The notes beneath the pieces are model-generated. The model searched no databases and had not been told where the DNA came from. It saw only the letters and a program-made list of their open reading frames with translations. From positions 17,128 to 81,127 of the forward strand of contig JBBDIP010000049.1 of the NCBI GenBank assembly GCA_040880305.1: a DNA stretch of 64,000 bases, read 5' to 3'. Shown here one piece after another: positions 34,694 to 43,512 of the stretch (positions within the stretch are counted from its first letter, which is position 1; each line of letters begins with the position of its first letter). The position numbers and the translations under genes are program-made. Source of the stretch: JBBDIP01 sp040880305. Its GTDB lineage: Bacteria > Bacillota > Sulfobacillia > Fermentithermobacillales > Fermentithermobacillaceae.

Positions 34694-35913
34694 TTTCCCT
34701 CCTCAGGGGGTCTTGAGTCTTCGACCAGGCAACGCAACGAGCCCCTAAACAATGACACGTCCAACCGGGTGCCGGCCGGCGCATCCTTGTGGTCGCGAAC
34801 TATCGCACCGTCCTCTGCCCTGCGGGCCAGGCTGAACCCTCTTGAGAGGATCTGTAGCGGGCTCAGGGCGTCAAGTGAGGACGCGACGTTGGCAAGCCCT
34901 GCGCGCGCCCTTTCCAGTAGTGCCTGGACGGCGTCTTCCAGGTCTTCGCGCAGGCGGACCAAAGACTCCCTGGATGACACCAAGAACCAGTCTGGCCGCT
35001 CCAGCGCGGGCCTTTGGCGCAGGAGGCTCAGGGTTTGACGCAGCCCGCCAATCAGCGTGTAGACCTGATTGCGCATTCCTTCCTCAAAGGACTGGACTTC
35101 CTGCCGCAGATCGATAGCATTTGGCACTACCATCTCCGCGGCCTGTGAGGGAGTGGCTGCCCTCGCGTCGGCGACCAAGTCGGCGACAGTGAAATCCCGC
35201 TCGTGTCCGACGGCCGAGACAACCGGTGCTCTGGACGAGTAGATGGCGCGGGCGACAACCTCGTCATTGAAGACCCAGAGGTCCTCCTGAGAGCCTCCTC
35301 CTCTACCGACCACGATGACGTCTACCTCCGGCAGTTCATTGAGGGTGCGGATCCCGCGGGCGATGTCCTTGGCGGCCCCATCGCCCTGGACTTTGGTGTC
35401 GGCTACCGCGAAAGCAACGCCTGGATAGCGACGCCGGCCAACCGAGACTATGTCCTTTATCGCGGCGCCCCGGATCGAGGTGACCAGGCCGATGGTGCGC
35501 GGGAAGGCAGGGAGAGGGCGTTTGCGCTCCTCGGCGAATAGCCCCTCCGCCTCCAGCCTCTGTTTGAGTCTCTCCAGAGCGGCGTAGAGAGCTCCGAGGC
35601 CGGACGGCTCCATGTAGGTCGCGTAGACCTGGTAGACACCATCCCGCTCAAACACGGAGACGTTGCCCGCGACCAGGACTTCGGATCCATCAGTGGGGAC
35701 AAAGGTGAGTCGCGCCGCGTCGGTCCTCCACATGACAGCCTTGACCGAGCACTTCTGGTCCTTGAGGGTGAAGTAAAGGTGCCCCTGATAGTTGCGGATA
35801 TTGGCGATCTCGCCCCGGACCAGAACTTGCCGCAGGAGCTCGTCCTTCCAAAGGACGTCCTTGACGTAGGAGTTGAGCTGGCTGACTGTGAAGGCGCTAT
35901 CGGATTGGAGCAT
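34690..35913 (-). CDS. xseA: Exodeoxyribonuclease VII large subunit
   Basis: 407 aa. The N-terminal OB fold has VSQLNSYVKDVLWKDELLRQ and VRGEIANIRNYQGHLYFTLK. The catalytic domain has PRTIGLVTSIRGAAIKDIVS and DVIVVGRGGGSQEDLWVFND, and HERDFTVADLVADARAATPS follows. ATG 35913 has GAGGGGG eight bases upstream, better than GTG 35922. Degrades single-stranded DNA into oligonucleotides. Confidence 0.97.
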   Translation of the reverse strand: MLQSDSAFTVSQLNSYVKDVLWKDELLRQVLVRGEIANIRNYQGHLYFTLKDQKCSVKAVMWRTDAARLTFVPTDGSEVLVAGNVSVFERDGVYQVYATYMEPSGLGALYAALERLKQRLEAEGLFAEERKRPLPAFPRTIGLVTSIRGAAIKDIVSVGRRRYPGVAFAVADTKVQGDGAAKDIARGIRTLNELPEVDVIVVGRGGGSQEDLWVFNDEVVARAIYSSRAPVVSAVGHERDFTVADLVADARAATPSQAAEMVVPNAIDLRQEVQSFEEGMRNQVYTLIGGLRQTLSLLRQRPALERPDWFLVSSRESLVRLREDLEDAVQALLERARAGLANVASSLDALSPLQILSRGFSLARRAEDGAIVRDHKDAPAGTRLDVSLFRGSLRCLVEDSRPPEEGK

Positions 35914-35946
35914 CACGAGCACCCCCTCTCATCCCCAAAATTCCAA

Positions 35947-35975
35947 GGATACCGGCCTTTGAGGGGCCGGTATCC
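35947..35975 (-). terminator. Stem-loop between nfnB and xseA
   Basis: Perfect 11-bp stem (GGATACCGGCC / GGCCGGTATCC) with a 7-nt loop. Minus-strand readout continues TTGGAATTTTGG. It separates the nfnAB operon from xseA. Confidence 0.6.
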
Positions 35976-36005
35976 TATCATGACTTGGCGGGGGCCGTAG
36001 CCTTG

Positions 36006-37403
36006 CTAGGCCCAGGTCTCCTGGTTGCCGTTGAGGTACTCGTCGATGTCCTTGGCAGCCGCCTTGCCGGCGCCCATGGCCAGGATGACAGTGGCGGACC
36101 CGGTGACAGCGTCGCCGCCAGCCCAGACCCTGGATTTGGTGGTGCGGCCGGCCTCGGTGGCTCTGAGCCCGCCCCAATCCTGGGCATCCAAGCCAGGGGT
36201 GGTGGTCGGGAGGATCGGGTTCGGCGTAGTGCCGAGGGCCATGATCACAATGTCGCAGTCCATGACGAACTCGGAGCCTGGGATGGCCACGGGACGCCTT
36301 CGCCCGGACTTGTCGGGCTCGCCCAGTTCCATCTTCACGCACTCAAGGCCGGTCACCCAGCCCTTTTCATCGCCGATCACGCGGATGGGGTTGGTCAGGA
36401 GATGCATCTCCACGCCTTCTTCCTCGGCGTTCTCCAACTCCTCCAGCCTTGCCGGCATCTCGGCGCGGCCCCTGCGGTACACGATGCATGCCTTTTCGGC
36501 GCCCAGCCTAAGGGCGCAACGTACCGAGTCCATCGCCACATTCCCTGCCCCAACGACCGCGACTCTCTTGCCGCGCTTCACGGGAGTGTCAAACTCGGGG
36601 AACAAGTAGGCCTTCATCAGGTTGATCCTGGTCAGCCACTCGTTGGCCGAGTAGACGCCGTTAAGGTTCTCGCCGGGGATGTGCATGAACATGGGGAGAC
36701 CCGCGCCCGAACCGACGAAGACGGCCTGGTACCCATCGTCGAAGAGCTCGTCGATGGTGATGCTCCTGCCCACGACCACGTCGGTCTCGATCTCGACTCC
36801 CAGCTGCCGCACGTAGTCTACTTCACGCCTCACAACGTCCTTGGGCAGACGAAACTCGGGTATGCCGTATATCAGCACGCCGCCCGCTGCGTGAAGCGAC
36901 TCGAAGATTCTGACGCCGTAGCCCATCTTGGCCAGGTCGCCGGCGCAGGTAAGTCCCGCGGGGCCGGCGCCCACGACGGCCACTTTCTTGCCGTTGGTCT
37001 GTGGCTTTTCGACCTTGCTGCTTCCGTGCAGAGCTTCCCAGTCGGCCGCGAACCGCTCGAGGCGGCCGACGGCGATGGGCTGGCCGGTCCTGAATAGGAC
37101 GCACTTGATCTCGCACTGGTGTTCCTGGGGGCAGACCCTTCCGCAGACGGCGGGCAGGTTGTTGGTCTCTTTGATGGTGTCTATGGCTGATTGAAAGTTC
37201 CTATCCTTAAGGTACTTGATGAAGTTGGGAATCTTGACTGCGACAGGGCATCCCGTCATGCAGAGCGGATTCTTGCACTGGAGGCAACGGGCGGCCTCTC
37301 CGATAGCCATTTCTTCAGTGTATCCCTGCGCGACTTGTTCGAAGTTGGTAGCCCTTTCCTTGGGGTCCTGCATGGGCATTGCTGTCCTTTGCTTGACGGG
37401 CAT
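36006..37403 (-). CDS. nfnB: NfnB: NADPH-dependent ferredoxin:NAD oxidoreductase large subunit (GltA family)
   Basis: 465 aa flavoprotein. The N-terminal cluster-binding domain has ARCLQCKNPLCMTGCPVAVK and VCGRVCPQEHQCEIKC. Two nucleotide-binding folds follow: VAVVGAGPAGLTCAGDLAKM and VAVVGAGNVAMDSVRCALRL. With NfnA it couples NADH, ferredoxin and NADPH by electron bifurcation. The start overlaps the nfnA stop (TAATG). The same fold also occurs as the glutamate synthase small subunit, but NfnA next door favours Nfn. Confidence 0.93.
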   Translation of the reverse strand: MPVKQRTAMPMQDPKERATNFEQVAQGYTEEMAIGEAARCLQCKNPLCMTGCPVAVKIPNFIKYLKDRNFQSAIDTIKETNNLPAVCGRVCPQEHQCEIKCVLFRTGQPIAVGRLERFAADWEALHGSSKVEKPQTNGKKVAVVGAGPAGLTCAGDLAKMGYGVRIFESLHAAGGVLIYGIPEFRLPKDVVRREVDYVRQLGVEIETDVVVGRSITIDELFDDGYQAVFVGSGAGLPMFMHIPGENLNGVYSANEWLTRINLMKAYLFPEFDTPVKRGKRVAVVGAGNVAMDSVRCALRLGAEKACIVYRRGRAEMPARLEELENAEEEGVEMHLLTNPIRVIGDEKGWVTGLECVKMELGEPDKSGRRRPVAIPGSEFVMDCDIVIMALGTTPNPILPTTTPGLDAQDWGGLRATEAGRTTKSRVWAGGDAVTGSATVILAMGAGKAAAKDIDEYLNGNQETWA

Positions 37404-38239
37404 TAGTTGTCACCTCCACAGCTGGCGCAGCGCTCGTTGGCGATCTTCTCTTCGTCCCGGTACAAATTGGCCCGGCGCCACGCCTCCTGCCAGTCGACCT
37501 CATGTCCGTCGAACATGGGACCGTCAACGCAGCAAAACTTGGTCTTGCCGCCCACCGTGACGCGGCACGCGCCGCACATCCCGGTGCCGTCGACCATGAT
37601 GGGGTTCATCGAAACCCAGGTCTTCAGCCCAAAAGGTTTGGTAACGTCGCAGACGGCCCTCATGGCGGGCATGGGCCCTATTGTGACGACCTCATCGACC
37701 TTTAGACCTTTCTCTATGAGCTCCTTGAGCTGGTTGGAAATATACCCGTGAAAACCGCGGCTGCCGTCGTCGGTGCAGATGAACACAGCATCTGAGCAGG
37801 CGCGCATTTGGTCTTCAAGGATGATGAGATCCTTGGAGCGGGCGCCTATGATTGAGATGACCTTGACTCCCCGCCTGTGCAATTCCTTGGCTTTGGGGAG
37901 GCAAGGAGCGACTCCGACTCCGCCGCCCGCGATCACGACGATGCCTTTTTCGGGCAGCTCTGCCGGGACACCCAGCGGTCCCACCAAGTTGAGGATGCAA
38001 TCGCCGGCTTCGAGGCTGCCAAGAAGCCGTGTGCTGAACCCGACCTCCTGGAAGACCAGCGTGATGGTGCCATTCTCCCGGTCGTAGTCGGCGAGGGTGA
38101 GAGGTATGCGCTCACCCTCCTCGCGGACGCGCAGGATAATGAACTGCCCAGGCTGGGCCTTGGCTGCCACGTAGGGGTTTCTTACGACGATCAGTTTGGT
38201 GACGGGGGTAAGGACCTGCTTCACGAGAATGTCGTTCAT
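37403..38239 (-). CDS. nfnA: NfnA: ferredoxin-NADP/NAD oxidoreductase small subunit
   Basis: 278 aa. FAD-binding barrel (VAAKAQPGQFIILRVREEGE), NAD-binding region (GIVVIAGGGVGVAPCLPKAK) and a C-terminal 2Fe-2S site (MCGACRVTVGGKTKFCCVDG). The start ATG 38239 has GGAGG nine bases upstream; the longer frame to 38344 has no good site. Resembles dihydroorotate dehydrogenase electron-transfer subunits (PyrK), but context selects Nfn. Confidence 0.93.
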   Translation of the reverse strand: MNDILVKQVLTPVTKLIVVRNPYVAAKAQPGQFIILRVREEGERIPLTLADYDRENGTITLVFQEVGFSTRLLGSLEAGDCILNLVGPLGVPAELPEKGIVVIAGGGVGVAPCLPKAKELHRRGVKVISIIGARSKDLIILEDQMRACSDAVFICTDDGSRGFHGYISNQLKELIEKGLKVDEVVTIGPMPAMRAVCDVTKPFGLKTWVSMNPIMVDGTGMCGACRVTVGGKTKFCCVDGPMFDGHEVDWQEAWRRANLYRDEEKIANERCASCGGDN

Positions 38240-38318
38240 CCCATCTATCCTCCAGTTTCTTTTTAGAGAGCACCGCCGCGAGATTGCTTGTCCAAGAGAT
38301 ACGGCGACACGTTTAATT

Positions 38319-38744
38319 TTACTCTTCTGAGGCTTTCTTGGCATGCCCCATTTCGCGGAAGACTGCTACTAGCACCCCGTTGACGAACCTCGGCGACGCG
38401 TGGGTGGAGAACTCCTTTGAGAGCTCCAGAGCCTCGTCGATCACGACTTCGTCAGGGGTCTTACCGAGGTAGATAGCCTCGGCCACCGCCAGCCTGAGTA
38501 TGGAAAGGTCCACCCGGGGCATCCGGGGCAGGGGCCACCCTTGCGAGGCCTTAGCGAGGAGAGGATCTATCTCGCCCGCATGGGCGACCGCGGAGAGGAA
38601 AAGCTCCTTGGCGTAGTCAAAACGGGCGCTCCCCTCGAAGTAGCTCTCGACGACCTGGGCAAACACCACGTCAGGGGCGTCTTTGGAAATCTCCCAACAA
38701 AAAAGCGCCGATAGCGCCAGTATTCTGGCGTCGTGCCGTCTCAT
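38319..38744 (-). CDS. nusB: Transcription antitermination protein NusB
   Basis: About 141 aa. RRHDARILALSALFCWEISK opens the all-helical fold, and TPDEVVIDEALELSKEFSTH then ASPRFVNGVLVAVFREMGH closes it. Required for rRNA transcription antitermination. ATG 38744 is taken as start; a TTG at 38762 touching the previous stop is an alternative. Ends with a Lys/Ala tail. Confidence 0.95.
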   Translation of the reverse strand: MRRHDARILALSALFCWEISKDAPDVVFAQVVESYFEGSARFDYAKELFLSAVAHAGEIDPLLAKASQGWPLPRMPRVDLSILRLAVAEAIYLGKTPDEVVIDEALELSKEFSTHASPRFVNGVLVAVFREMGHAKKASEE

Positions 38745-38758
38745 CTGCCCTGTTGTGA

Positions 38759-39004
38759 TCAATGGAAATCGGGTCTTCCAGGAAGCTTCTCCTCCAGGAA
38801 TTCCCTCAGGCCCTTCCCTTCGTCATCCATCCACTTGCCTATAGAATACCCAATTGTCGTAAGCAAAGAGACCACCAGCGTCCTCCACAGCCCCAACCAG
38901 ATCAGGCACACGCCCATGAGCAACCCCACGGTGGTGCCCAGCAGCCGTCCGGGGTGCTCCCGGAGGGTGCGGAGGATCCTGTCCCAGAAACCTTCCTGAT
39001 CCAC
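38759..39004 (-). CDS. DUF2273 small membrane protein
   Basis: 81 aa. Two hydrophobic segments (residues about 20-37 and 42-58) with HPGRLLGTTVGLLMGVCLIW and SIGKWMDDEGKGLREFLEEK. These proteins accompany AmaP and Asp23 in Gram-positive bacteria. Function unknown, probably envelope stress. Confidence 0.92.
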   Translation of the reverse strand: MDQEGFWDRILRTLREHPGRLLGTTVGLLMGVCLIWLGLWRTLVVSLLTTIGYSIGKWMDDEGKGLREFLEEKLPGRPDFH

Positions 39005-39016
39005 TTCCGTCTCCCC

Positions 39017-39556
39017 CTAACGCCGGCCTTCCAGCGAGATGTCTGAGACCGACACCCTCACCGAATCAACAGTCACACCCACAATGTCGTGGACGTAGGA
39101 AGACGTGGCTTTTTGCACTTTGTCAGCAAGATCCGGCAGGTTGGCGTCCGACGCGACTTTTAGGTCAAGCGCCACCTGAATGCCTGTCCCCAACGAGTTC
39201 AGCTGGACGTGGGTGCGGACTTCCCTCACTCCCGGCGTTCTGGAAGCTACGCGGGTGACCAGGCTCTTCACCGCGACCAGCGAGATGTTGACCTCGCCCA
39301 TCCCGGTATTGTGGACCACTGCCTGGGCGGGCGCTCTCTTGAAACCGTAGTAGATGAAGCGGAGTCCGGCTAAGAAAATGAGGCCTGAGACGATACCGGT
39401 GGCTGTCCGCCCCGAGGGCATCCTGAGCGTGTCAATGATCAGGTCCACTGGGGCGTTCCATCCAAAAGAGGTAAGAACCACCATGAAGGAGACCACGGTG
39501 AGGGCCAACGCATAGAGGCTTAGGACCACTCTATCGACGATTCCCAAGAAAACCAC
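39017..39556 (-). CDS. amaP: Alkaline-shock response membrane anchor protein AmaP
   Basis: 179 aa with two N-terminal membrane helices (residues about 8-30 and 50-70) followed by a soluble Asp23-like domain (INISLVAVKSLVTRVASRTP-type segment). In Staphylococcus AmaP anchors Asp23 to the membrane. It precedes asp23 downstream order asp23-amaP-DUF2273 on the minus strand. Confidence 0.92.
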   Translation of the reverse strand: MVFLGIVDRVVLSLYALALTVVSFMVVLTSFGWNAPVDLIIDTLRMPSGRTATGIVSGLIFLAGLRFIYYGFKRAPAQAVVHNTGMGEVNISLVAVKSLVTRVASRTPGVREVRTHVQLNSLGTGIQVALDLKVASDANLPDLADKVQKATSSYVHDIVGVTVDSVRVSVSDISLEGRR

Positions 39557-39560
39557 CCCG

Positions 39561-39944
39561 CTAAGAGTTTTGGTCGGATTCAGGCTTCGCCGCGTCTTGG
39601 AACGTCACGCCTTGGATGTGGATGTTGACCTGCGAAACCTTCAAATCGGTCATGCCCTCCACGGATTTCTTGACGCTCTCCTGCACTTTGAAGGCCAACT
39701 CAGGGATTCTGGCGCCGTACTTGACTGCTAGGTAGAGATCCAGCGTGACGTCCTTATCGGCGGACGCGACTCTGACTCCTTTGGCGGTGTACTTCCTGCC
39801 CAGGATGGCCCCTCCGATGTCGCCCACGATATTCCCTGCCATTGCGGCGACTCCTTGGACCTGGGATGCAGCTACGCTGGCTATTGCAGCAATGACGTCG
39901 TCGGATATCTTGACTTCCGAGCTCCCCGGGGTGTCTTCCGGCAC
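39561..39944 (-). CDS. Asp23/Gls24 family envelope stress protein
   Basis: 127 aa. VKISDDVIAAIASVAASQVQ and the later LDLYLAVKYGARIPELAFKV are the Asp23 signature; the C-terminus reads VNIHIQGVTF. The start is GTG with AAGGAGG upstream. Homologue of Bacillus YqhY, which sits at the same place near nusB. Confidence 0.95.
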   Translation of the reverse strand: MPEDTPGSSEVKISDDVIAAIASVAASQVQGVAAMAGNIVGDIGGAILGRKYTAKGVRVASADKDVTLDLYLAVKYGARIPELAFKVQESVKKSVEGMTDLKVSQVNIHIQGVTFQDAAKPESDQNS

Positions 39945-39977
39945 TATTTGGCCTCCTTGGAAAACCTTACGTTAACC

Positions 39978-39983
39978 ATTATA
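39978..39983 (-). promoter_or_regulatory. Consensus -10 box for asp23-amaP
   Basis: Minus-strand TATAAT lies 34 nt before the asp23 GTG. TTGTGT 18 bp upstream could be a poor -35. Confidence 0.5.
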
Positions 39984-40010
39984 CAGATGGTTCCCAGGCA
40001 AACACAATGT

Positions 40011-40041
40011 CCACGGGGCGGAGGGTAGCCGGCTCCCGTGG
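40011..40041 (-). terminator. Hairpin after spoIIIAH
   Basis: CCACGGG/CCCGTGG arms, 32 nt past the spoIIIAH stop, followed on the minus strand by ACATTGTGTTT. Likely separates spoIIIA from asp23. Confidence 0.4.
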
Positions 40042-40072
40042 GCATCGTGGATCGTGGGCGGTCACGACACGG

Positions 40073-40618
40073 TCAGGATGCCGGGATGACCGTGATCTTC
40101 TCCAAACTCAGGCGGGTGACCCTGCGCACGGTATCACCTATCTGCGCAACGGCCTTCTCATCCATGGACGAGGACCTAACAACCACCGTGCACGCGTCGG
40201 ACGACAGGAACGCAACGCTCTCGAAGCCCCGCGCCTTGAGCAGCCCCTCAATCTTGAGCTCCTTACCCATGGCGTCGACGATGGCCAGGTACTGCGCTCT
40301 GGCAGCGTCGCGCACATCCTTGCCGGCCTCCGTGTCGTCCATGACATGTTTCAGCATATCTACCTGCTCTTTTTCCGTCTTCTCCCGGTCCAGTTTGAAC
40401 TCTATGAGGAAGTCCTCACCCGCTGTCGTGGCGCCTGCCCCCGTAGCGGCGGGGACTGAATCGGCTATCCCGGACAGCACCATGGCGAAATCCTGCCACT
40501 TGGATATCACGTAGACCGCGAGAGCGGATACCAGCAAAACGAAGCACAGCAGACGCCACGACCGCAAAGGCCGGGCGTTAGGGGGAGCAGGTCTTTGCGC
40601 AAAGCCGGTGAGCTTCAT
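40073..40618 (-). CDS. spoIIIAH: Stage III sporulation protein AH
   Basis: 181 aa. A membrane helix (residues about 23-42) leads to the external domain with FKLDREKTEKEQVDMLKHVM and KGRGFE-like SGL sequence (LKARGFESVAFLSSDACTVV). SpoIIIAH binds SpoIIQ across the septal space in the feeding-tube channel. Last gene of the spoIIIA operon, one base from spoIIIAG. Confidence 0.95.
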   Translation of the reverse strand: MKLTGFAQRPAPPNARPLRSWRLLCFVLLVSALAVYVISKWQDFAMVLSGIADSVPAATGAGATTAGEDFLIEFKLDREKTEKEQVDMLKHVMDDTEAGKDVRDAARAQYLAIVDAMGKELKIEGLLKARGFESVAFLSSDACTVVVRSSSMDEKAVAQIGDTVRRVTRLSLEKITVIPAS

Positions 40619-40619
40619 C

Positions 40620-41168
40620 TCACCGTCCTCCTTTCATGGGTTCGACCTGGATTTTGTACATGGGTAGGTTCAAGAGCGTCTCAACCGCGCGGTAGATGTC
40701 CTGCTTGATCCGGGAGGACGACGCTCCTTCGGCGACCACGAGACACCCGCCCACCTTGACCGGGGCGACCCTCTCAACAAGCGGGGAATCCGCGGTGCCG
40801 AACCGGCCCGTAACAGGCTGCGACGACTCGCTTTCGGTCGTGTTCTCCCTGGTTTCACCCGTCGCCGTGGTCTCGACTGAGGAAGTCCTGGACTTGGTCA
40901 CGTTACGGGCGTAGACGCTCTCGGGACCCATCTCCAATATGACCTTGACCTGGACCTTGCCGACACCCTTCACAGCCGCGAGAGCTTCTTCGACCGCCTC
41001 GGATACCGCTTTCTCCTGCTCGGCCAGGCTGCCTCCCGTGAATTGCCCGGATTCCTGAGCAGGCTTGGGGTTCCCGTAAAACGTGCCAACCAGGAGGAGC
41101 GCGATCCCCAACGCCCCCAGGGCTGCTATCTTGAGGTATTGGGACTTCATTAGACCCGACAGACTCAT
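40620..41168 (-). CDS. spoIIIAG: Stage III sporulation protein AG
   Basis: 182 aa. Membrane helix at residues about 14-31, then the ring-forming RBM domain (VKGVGKVQVKVILEMGPESV; VEPMKGGR end). A Ser/Thr/Glu-rich insertion with repeated TT/ES follows residue 95. ATG 41168 has GGAGG eight bases upstream; the longer frame overlaps spoIIIAF and is not used. Forms a large oligomeric ring in the mother-cell to forespore channel. Confidence 0.94.
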   Translation of the reverse strand: MSLSGLMKSQYLKIAALGALGIALLLVGTFYGNPKPAQESGQFTGGSLAEQEKAVSEAVEEALAAVKGVGKVQVKVILEMGPESVYARNVTKSRTSSVETTATGETRENTTESESSQPVTGRFGTADSPLVERVAPVKVGGCLVVAEGASSSRIKQDIYRAVETLLNLPMYKIQVEPMKGGR

Positions 41169-41194
41169 GGCCCTCACCTCCGACTCTCCTTGTT

Positions 41195-41656
41195 TCACTT
41201 GCCGACCACCACCCGGAGCCTGTCTTCTTGGATGCCCAGGTAAGCGGAAAGGCTCTCCACGAACGCGTGGAGCCGCTCCTCCTCCGGCTGCGATTTGAGG
41301 CGGACGAGCACCTCGGCCAGGGAAAACCCGGCGTCTTTGGTGGTCACCGAAACGGACTCGACGATTAGCCCGGCCTTCTGCCCGATCTCGGTGACGCGGC
41401 GCGCGGTCTCCTCGGCGTAGAACTTCCCCAGTGAGAACTGAACTGCAGCTGTCGCGCCGGAGTCCGGCTGCATCAGGGCCGCCCTTGTCCCGGCAGACAA
41501 AAGACCGCCCAGCGGAGCCACGACGCAAAGCAGGAGCAGCATCTCGGCAACGAAGCGAGACTGCTTCTGCATTGATTTGGGGACGATGAGGAGAACCGTC
41601 GACGAGAAGATTGCCAGCAAGAAGATAGCCCTTGCCCAAACCTTCAGTGCCTCCAC
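41195..41656 (-). CDS. spoIIIAF: Stage III sporulation protein AF
   Basis: 153 aa. Two N-terminal hydrophobic segments (VWARAIFLLAIFSSTVLLIV and RFVAEMLLLLCVVAPLGGLL) precede a soluble RBM-like domain. Start GTG 41656 has GGGAGG seven bases upstream; the open frame otherwise continues into spoIIIAE. Membrane component of the SpoIIIA complex. Confidence 0.93.
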   Translation of the reverse strand: MEALKVWARAIFLLAIFSSTVLLIVPKSMQKQSRFVAEMLLLLCVVAPLGGLLSAGTRAALMQPDSGATAAVQFSLGKFYAEETARRVTEIGQKAGLIVESVSVTTKDAGFSLAEVLVRLKSQPEEERLHAFVESLSAYLGIQEDRLRVVVGK

Positions 41657-41670
41657 GTTACCGCCTCCCG

Positions 41671-42867
41671 TCAGAACGGCCTCACAGCATGCGCCACCAG
41701 CGACAAGCAGATGACGAAACAGAAACTGGTCACGAACAGGGCCGTGGCCACAGTCGCGACCCCATCCGACATGGACTTCAGCGACTTGCGTACATTGGCG
41801 CCGCACAAGGGGCCCAGCACGGCGGCCGACACCTTCCACACCGCAAGGCAGGAAAGCACCTGCAGGAAAGGCGAGAACACGCCTGCCAGCAGGGCGATGC
41901 TACCTATTATCCCTAGAGCCGCCCGCAGGCTGTAGGCAGACACGAAGAACATGTCCATCGTGTCGCCTATGGGCTTGCCGATCAGGGGGATGAAAGTGGA
42001 GGTCATGTACTTGGCGGTCCTAAAAGCCATGCCGTCGGCTAGCCCGGTCGCAGCCTTTTGCCCCACCACGGCCCCGACGAAACAGGCCATCAGAACCCCC
42101 GTACCCAGGAACGCTACCTGGCGCAGCATAGTGGCGATCCCCGAGGCCCTCTCGGCGTCGGTCAGATTCCCCGCCAGGTCCAGCGCTACCGACGTGTATA
42201 TCATTGGGAACGCCACGTCGACCACAAAGACCGACACCAGCGTGCCCATGCCGAAGACAAGGGGATGGAGCACGGACGCGGTGATAGGAGCGCCCGACAC
42301 CAGCGATAGGCTGGTGAGCGCGGGGATGAAGGCGAAAAACGCCGTCCGGACCGTGTCCAGAGCGCCCCGCGCTATTTGCAGGACTTCGTTGAAAGACATT
42401 ATGGCCAGTGCTATCAGCGCAAGGTGGGACGCCCACAGCGCGATCTTGCTGGATCCGCCGGGGGCGATGGTCTCGGTGAGCACCTCAAGGCAGGCCATGA
42501 CCACGCCAATCAGCATGATCCGTCCCAGCACTTTGGAGTTCACCAGCAGGTCAGCCGCCACGGACCTCCCGAAAGCCCCCGCGAGGGCGCGGAAGTCGAG
42601 GCCCTTCCCGGTGAAGATGCCTGTGAGTATATCGCGCCAGGACACTTCGCTGCCGCCGGATATCCGGCTGAATATGTCGTCGATGGGTTGGATCACTCCT
42701 GAATCCTCAAGCCTCTTGAGTGGGGCTTCGGTGAGACTGGATTCATCAGGACTCGCAGAAGGAGCTGCGAAAATTGCGCCATCTGCCAGGAGCGCGAGCA
42801 CGGCAAAAGCGGTCATAGCGGCCAGGAAAACCCTGCGCGTAGCGGCCGTCCGGCGCCTCACTCGCAT
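41671..42867 (-). CDS. spoIIIAE: Stage III sporulation protein AE
   Basis: 398 aa, signal-like first helix and about seven further membrane segments. Characteristic segments are AGAFGRSVAADLLVNSKVLG and SGAPITASVLHPLVFGMGTL. Largest membrane subunit of the SpoIIIA machine. It is 14 bp from spoIIIAF and 7 bp after spoIIIAD. Confidence 0.96.
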   Translation of the reverse strand: MRVRRRTAATRRVFLAAMTAFAVLALLADGAIFAAPSASPDESSLTEAPLKRLEDSGVIQPIDDIFSRISGGSEVSWRDILTGIFTGKGLDFRALAGAFGRSVAADLLVNSKVLGRIMLIGVVMACLEVLTETIAPGGSSKIALWASHLALIALAIMSFNEVLQIARGALDTVRTAFFAFIPALTSLSLVSGAPITASVLHPLVFGMGTLVSVFVVDVAFPMIYTSVALDLAGNLTDAERASGIATMLRQVAFLGTGVLMACFVGAVVGQKAATGLADGMAFRTAKYMTSTFIPLIGKPIGDTMDMFFVSAYSLRAALGIIGSIALLAGVFSPFLQVLSCLAVWKVSAAVLGPLCGANVRKSLKSMSDGVATVATALFVTSFCFVICLSLVAHAVRPF

Positions 42868-42874
42868 CCCCCTC

Positions 42875-43270
42875 CTAGACCAACAGCGACCTTATGACGT
42901 TCAGAACCTCTTGCACTATGGGCAGCGCCGACACAAGTATCAGGACCTTCCCCGCCATCTCGACCCGGGTCGCGATGAGTTCCTCACCTGCGTCCCGGCA
43001 GATGGCTGCGCCGAAGTCGGCGACGTACGAGATCGCCAGCACCTTCAGGATGATCCCGAAGTAAAGGGGCTCCAGCCCGGACTCAGATGCCATGGTGCCG
43101 AACACTGACACGACCGAGGATATCCTGGGCAGAATCAGGAAGAACAAAAGGAGTCCCGACACCAGCGTGGCGCCAAGCGCCATCTCAGGCCTTTCCTTAC
43201 GTAGCAGCAGGAGGATCAGGCTGGCGACGATGCCGAAGCCGGCGATCTGGAAGATATCCACTACCGGCAC
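42875..43270 (-). CDS. spoIIIAD: Stage III sporulation protein AD
   Basis: 131 aa, four hydrophobic segments. VDIFQIAGFGIVASLILLLL opens it and VADFGAAICRDAGEELIATR is the family hallmark. One base separates it from spoIIIAC. Confidence 0.95.
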   Translation of the reverse strand: MPVVDIFQIAGFGIVASLILLLLRKERPEMALGATLVSGLLLFFLILPRISSVVSVFGTMASESGLEPLYFGIILKVLAISYVADFGAAICRDAGEELIATRVEMAGKVLILVSALPIVQEVLNVIRSLLV

Positions 43271-43271
43271 C

Positions 43272-43472
43272 TCACGGCAGGAGGAAAGTGGCCTTCACGG
43301 CTGTAAAGAAATCCGAGACCAATCTGGTCACCATGGTGAGCACCACGATGATGCCGGTCAGGGTGATCAGCCACGCGTACTCTTCCTTGCCGGCCTGTTT
43401 AATGACCGAATGGAGGACGGAAACGATGATCGCCATGCCGGCGATCTTGAATATGAGGTCTACGCTCAGCAT
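43272..43472 (-). CDS. spoIIIAC: Stage III sporulation protein AC
   Basis: 66 aa, two membrane helices. VDLIFKIAGMAIIVSVLHSV and QAGKEEYAWLITLTGIIVVL match SpoIIIAC. Normal length. Confidence 0.95.
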   Translation of the reverse strand: MLSVDLIFKIAGMAIIVSVLHSVIKQAGKEEYAWLITLTGIIVVLTMVTRLVSDFFTAVKATFLLP

Positions 43473-43512
43473 GTGGACGAACCTCCCCCGCAGACACTAA
43501 CCGCGCCGGACT

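Noticed and set aside
36006..37403. Glutamate synthase small subunit
   Set aside because: The paired NfnA gene and lack of a large glutamate synthase subunit favour NfnB.
40620..41639. 339-codon reading of spoIIIAG
   Set aside because: The extra N-terminus lies over spoIIIAF in another frame; ATG 41168 has a proper ribosome-binding site and gives family length.
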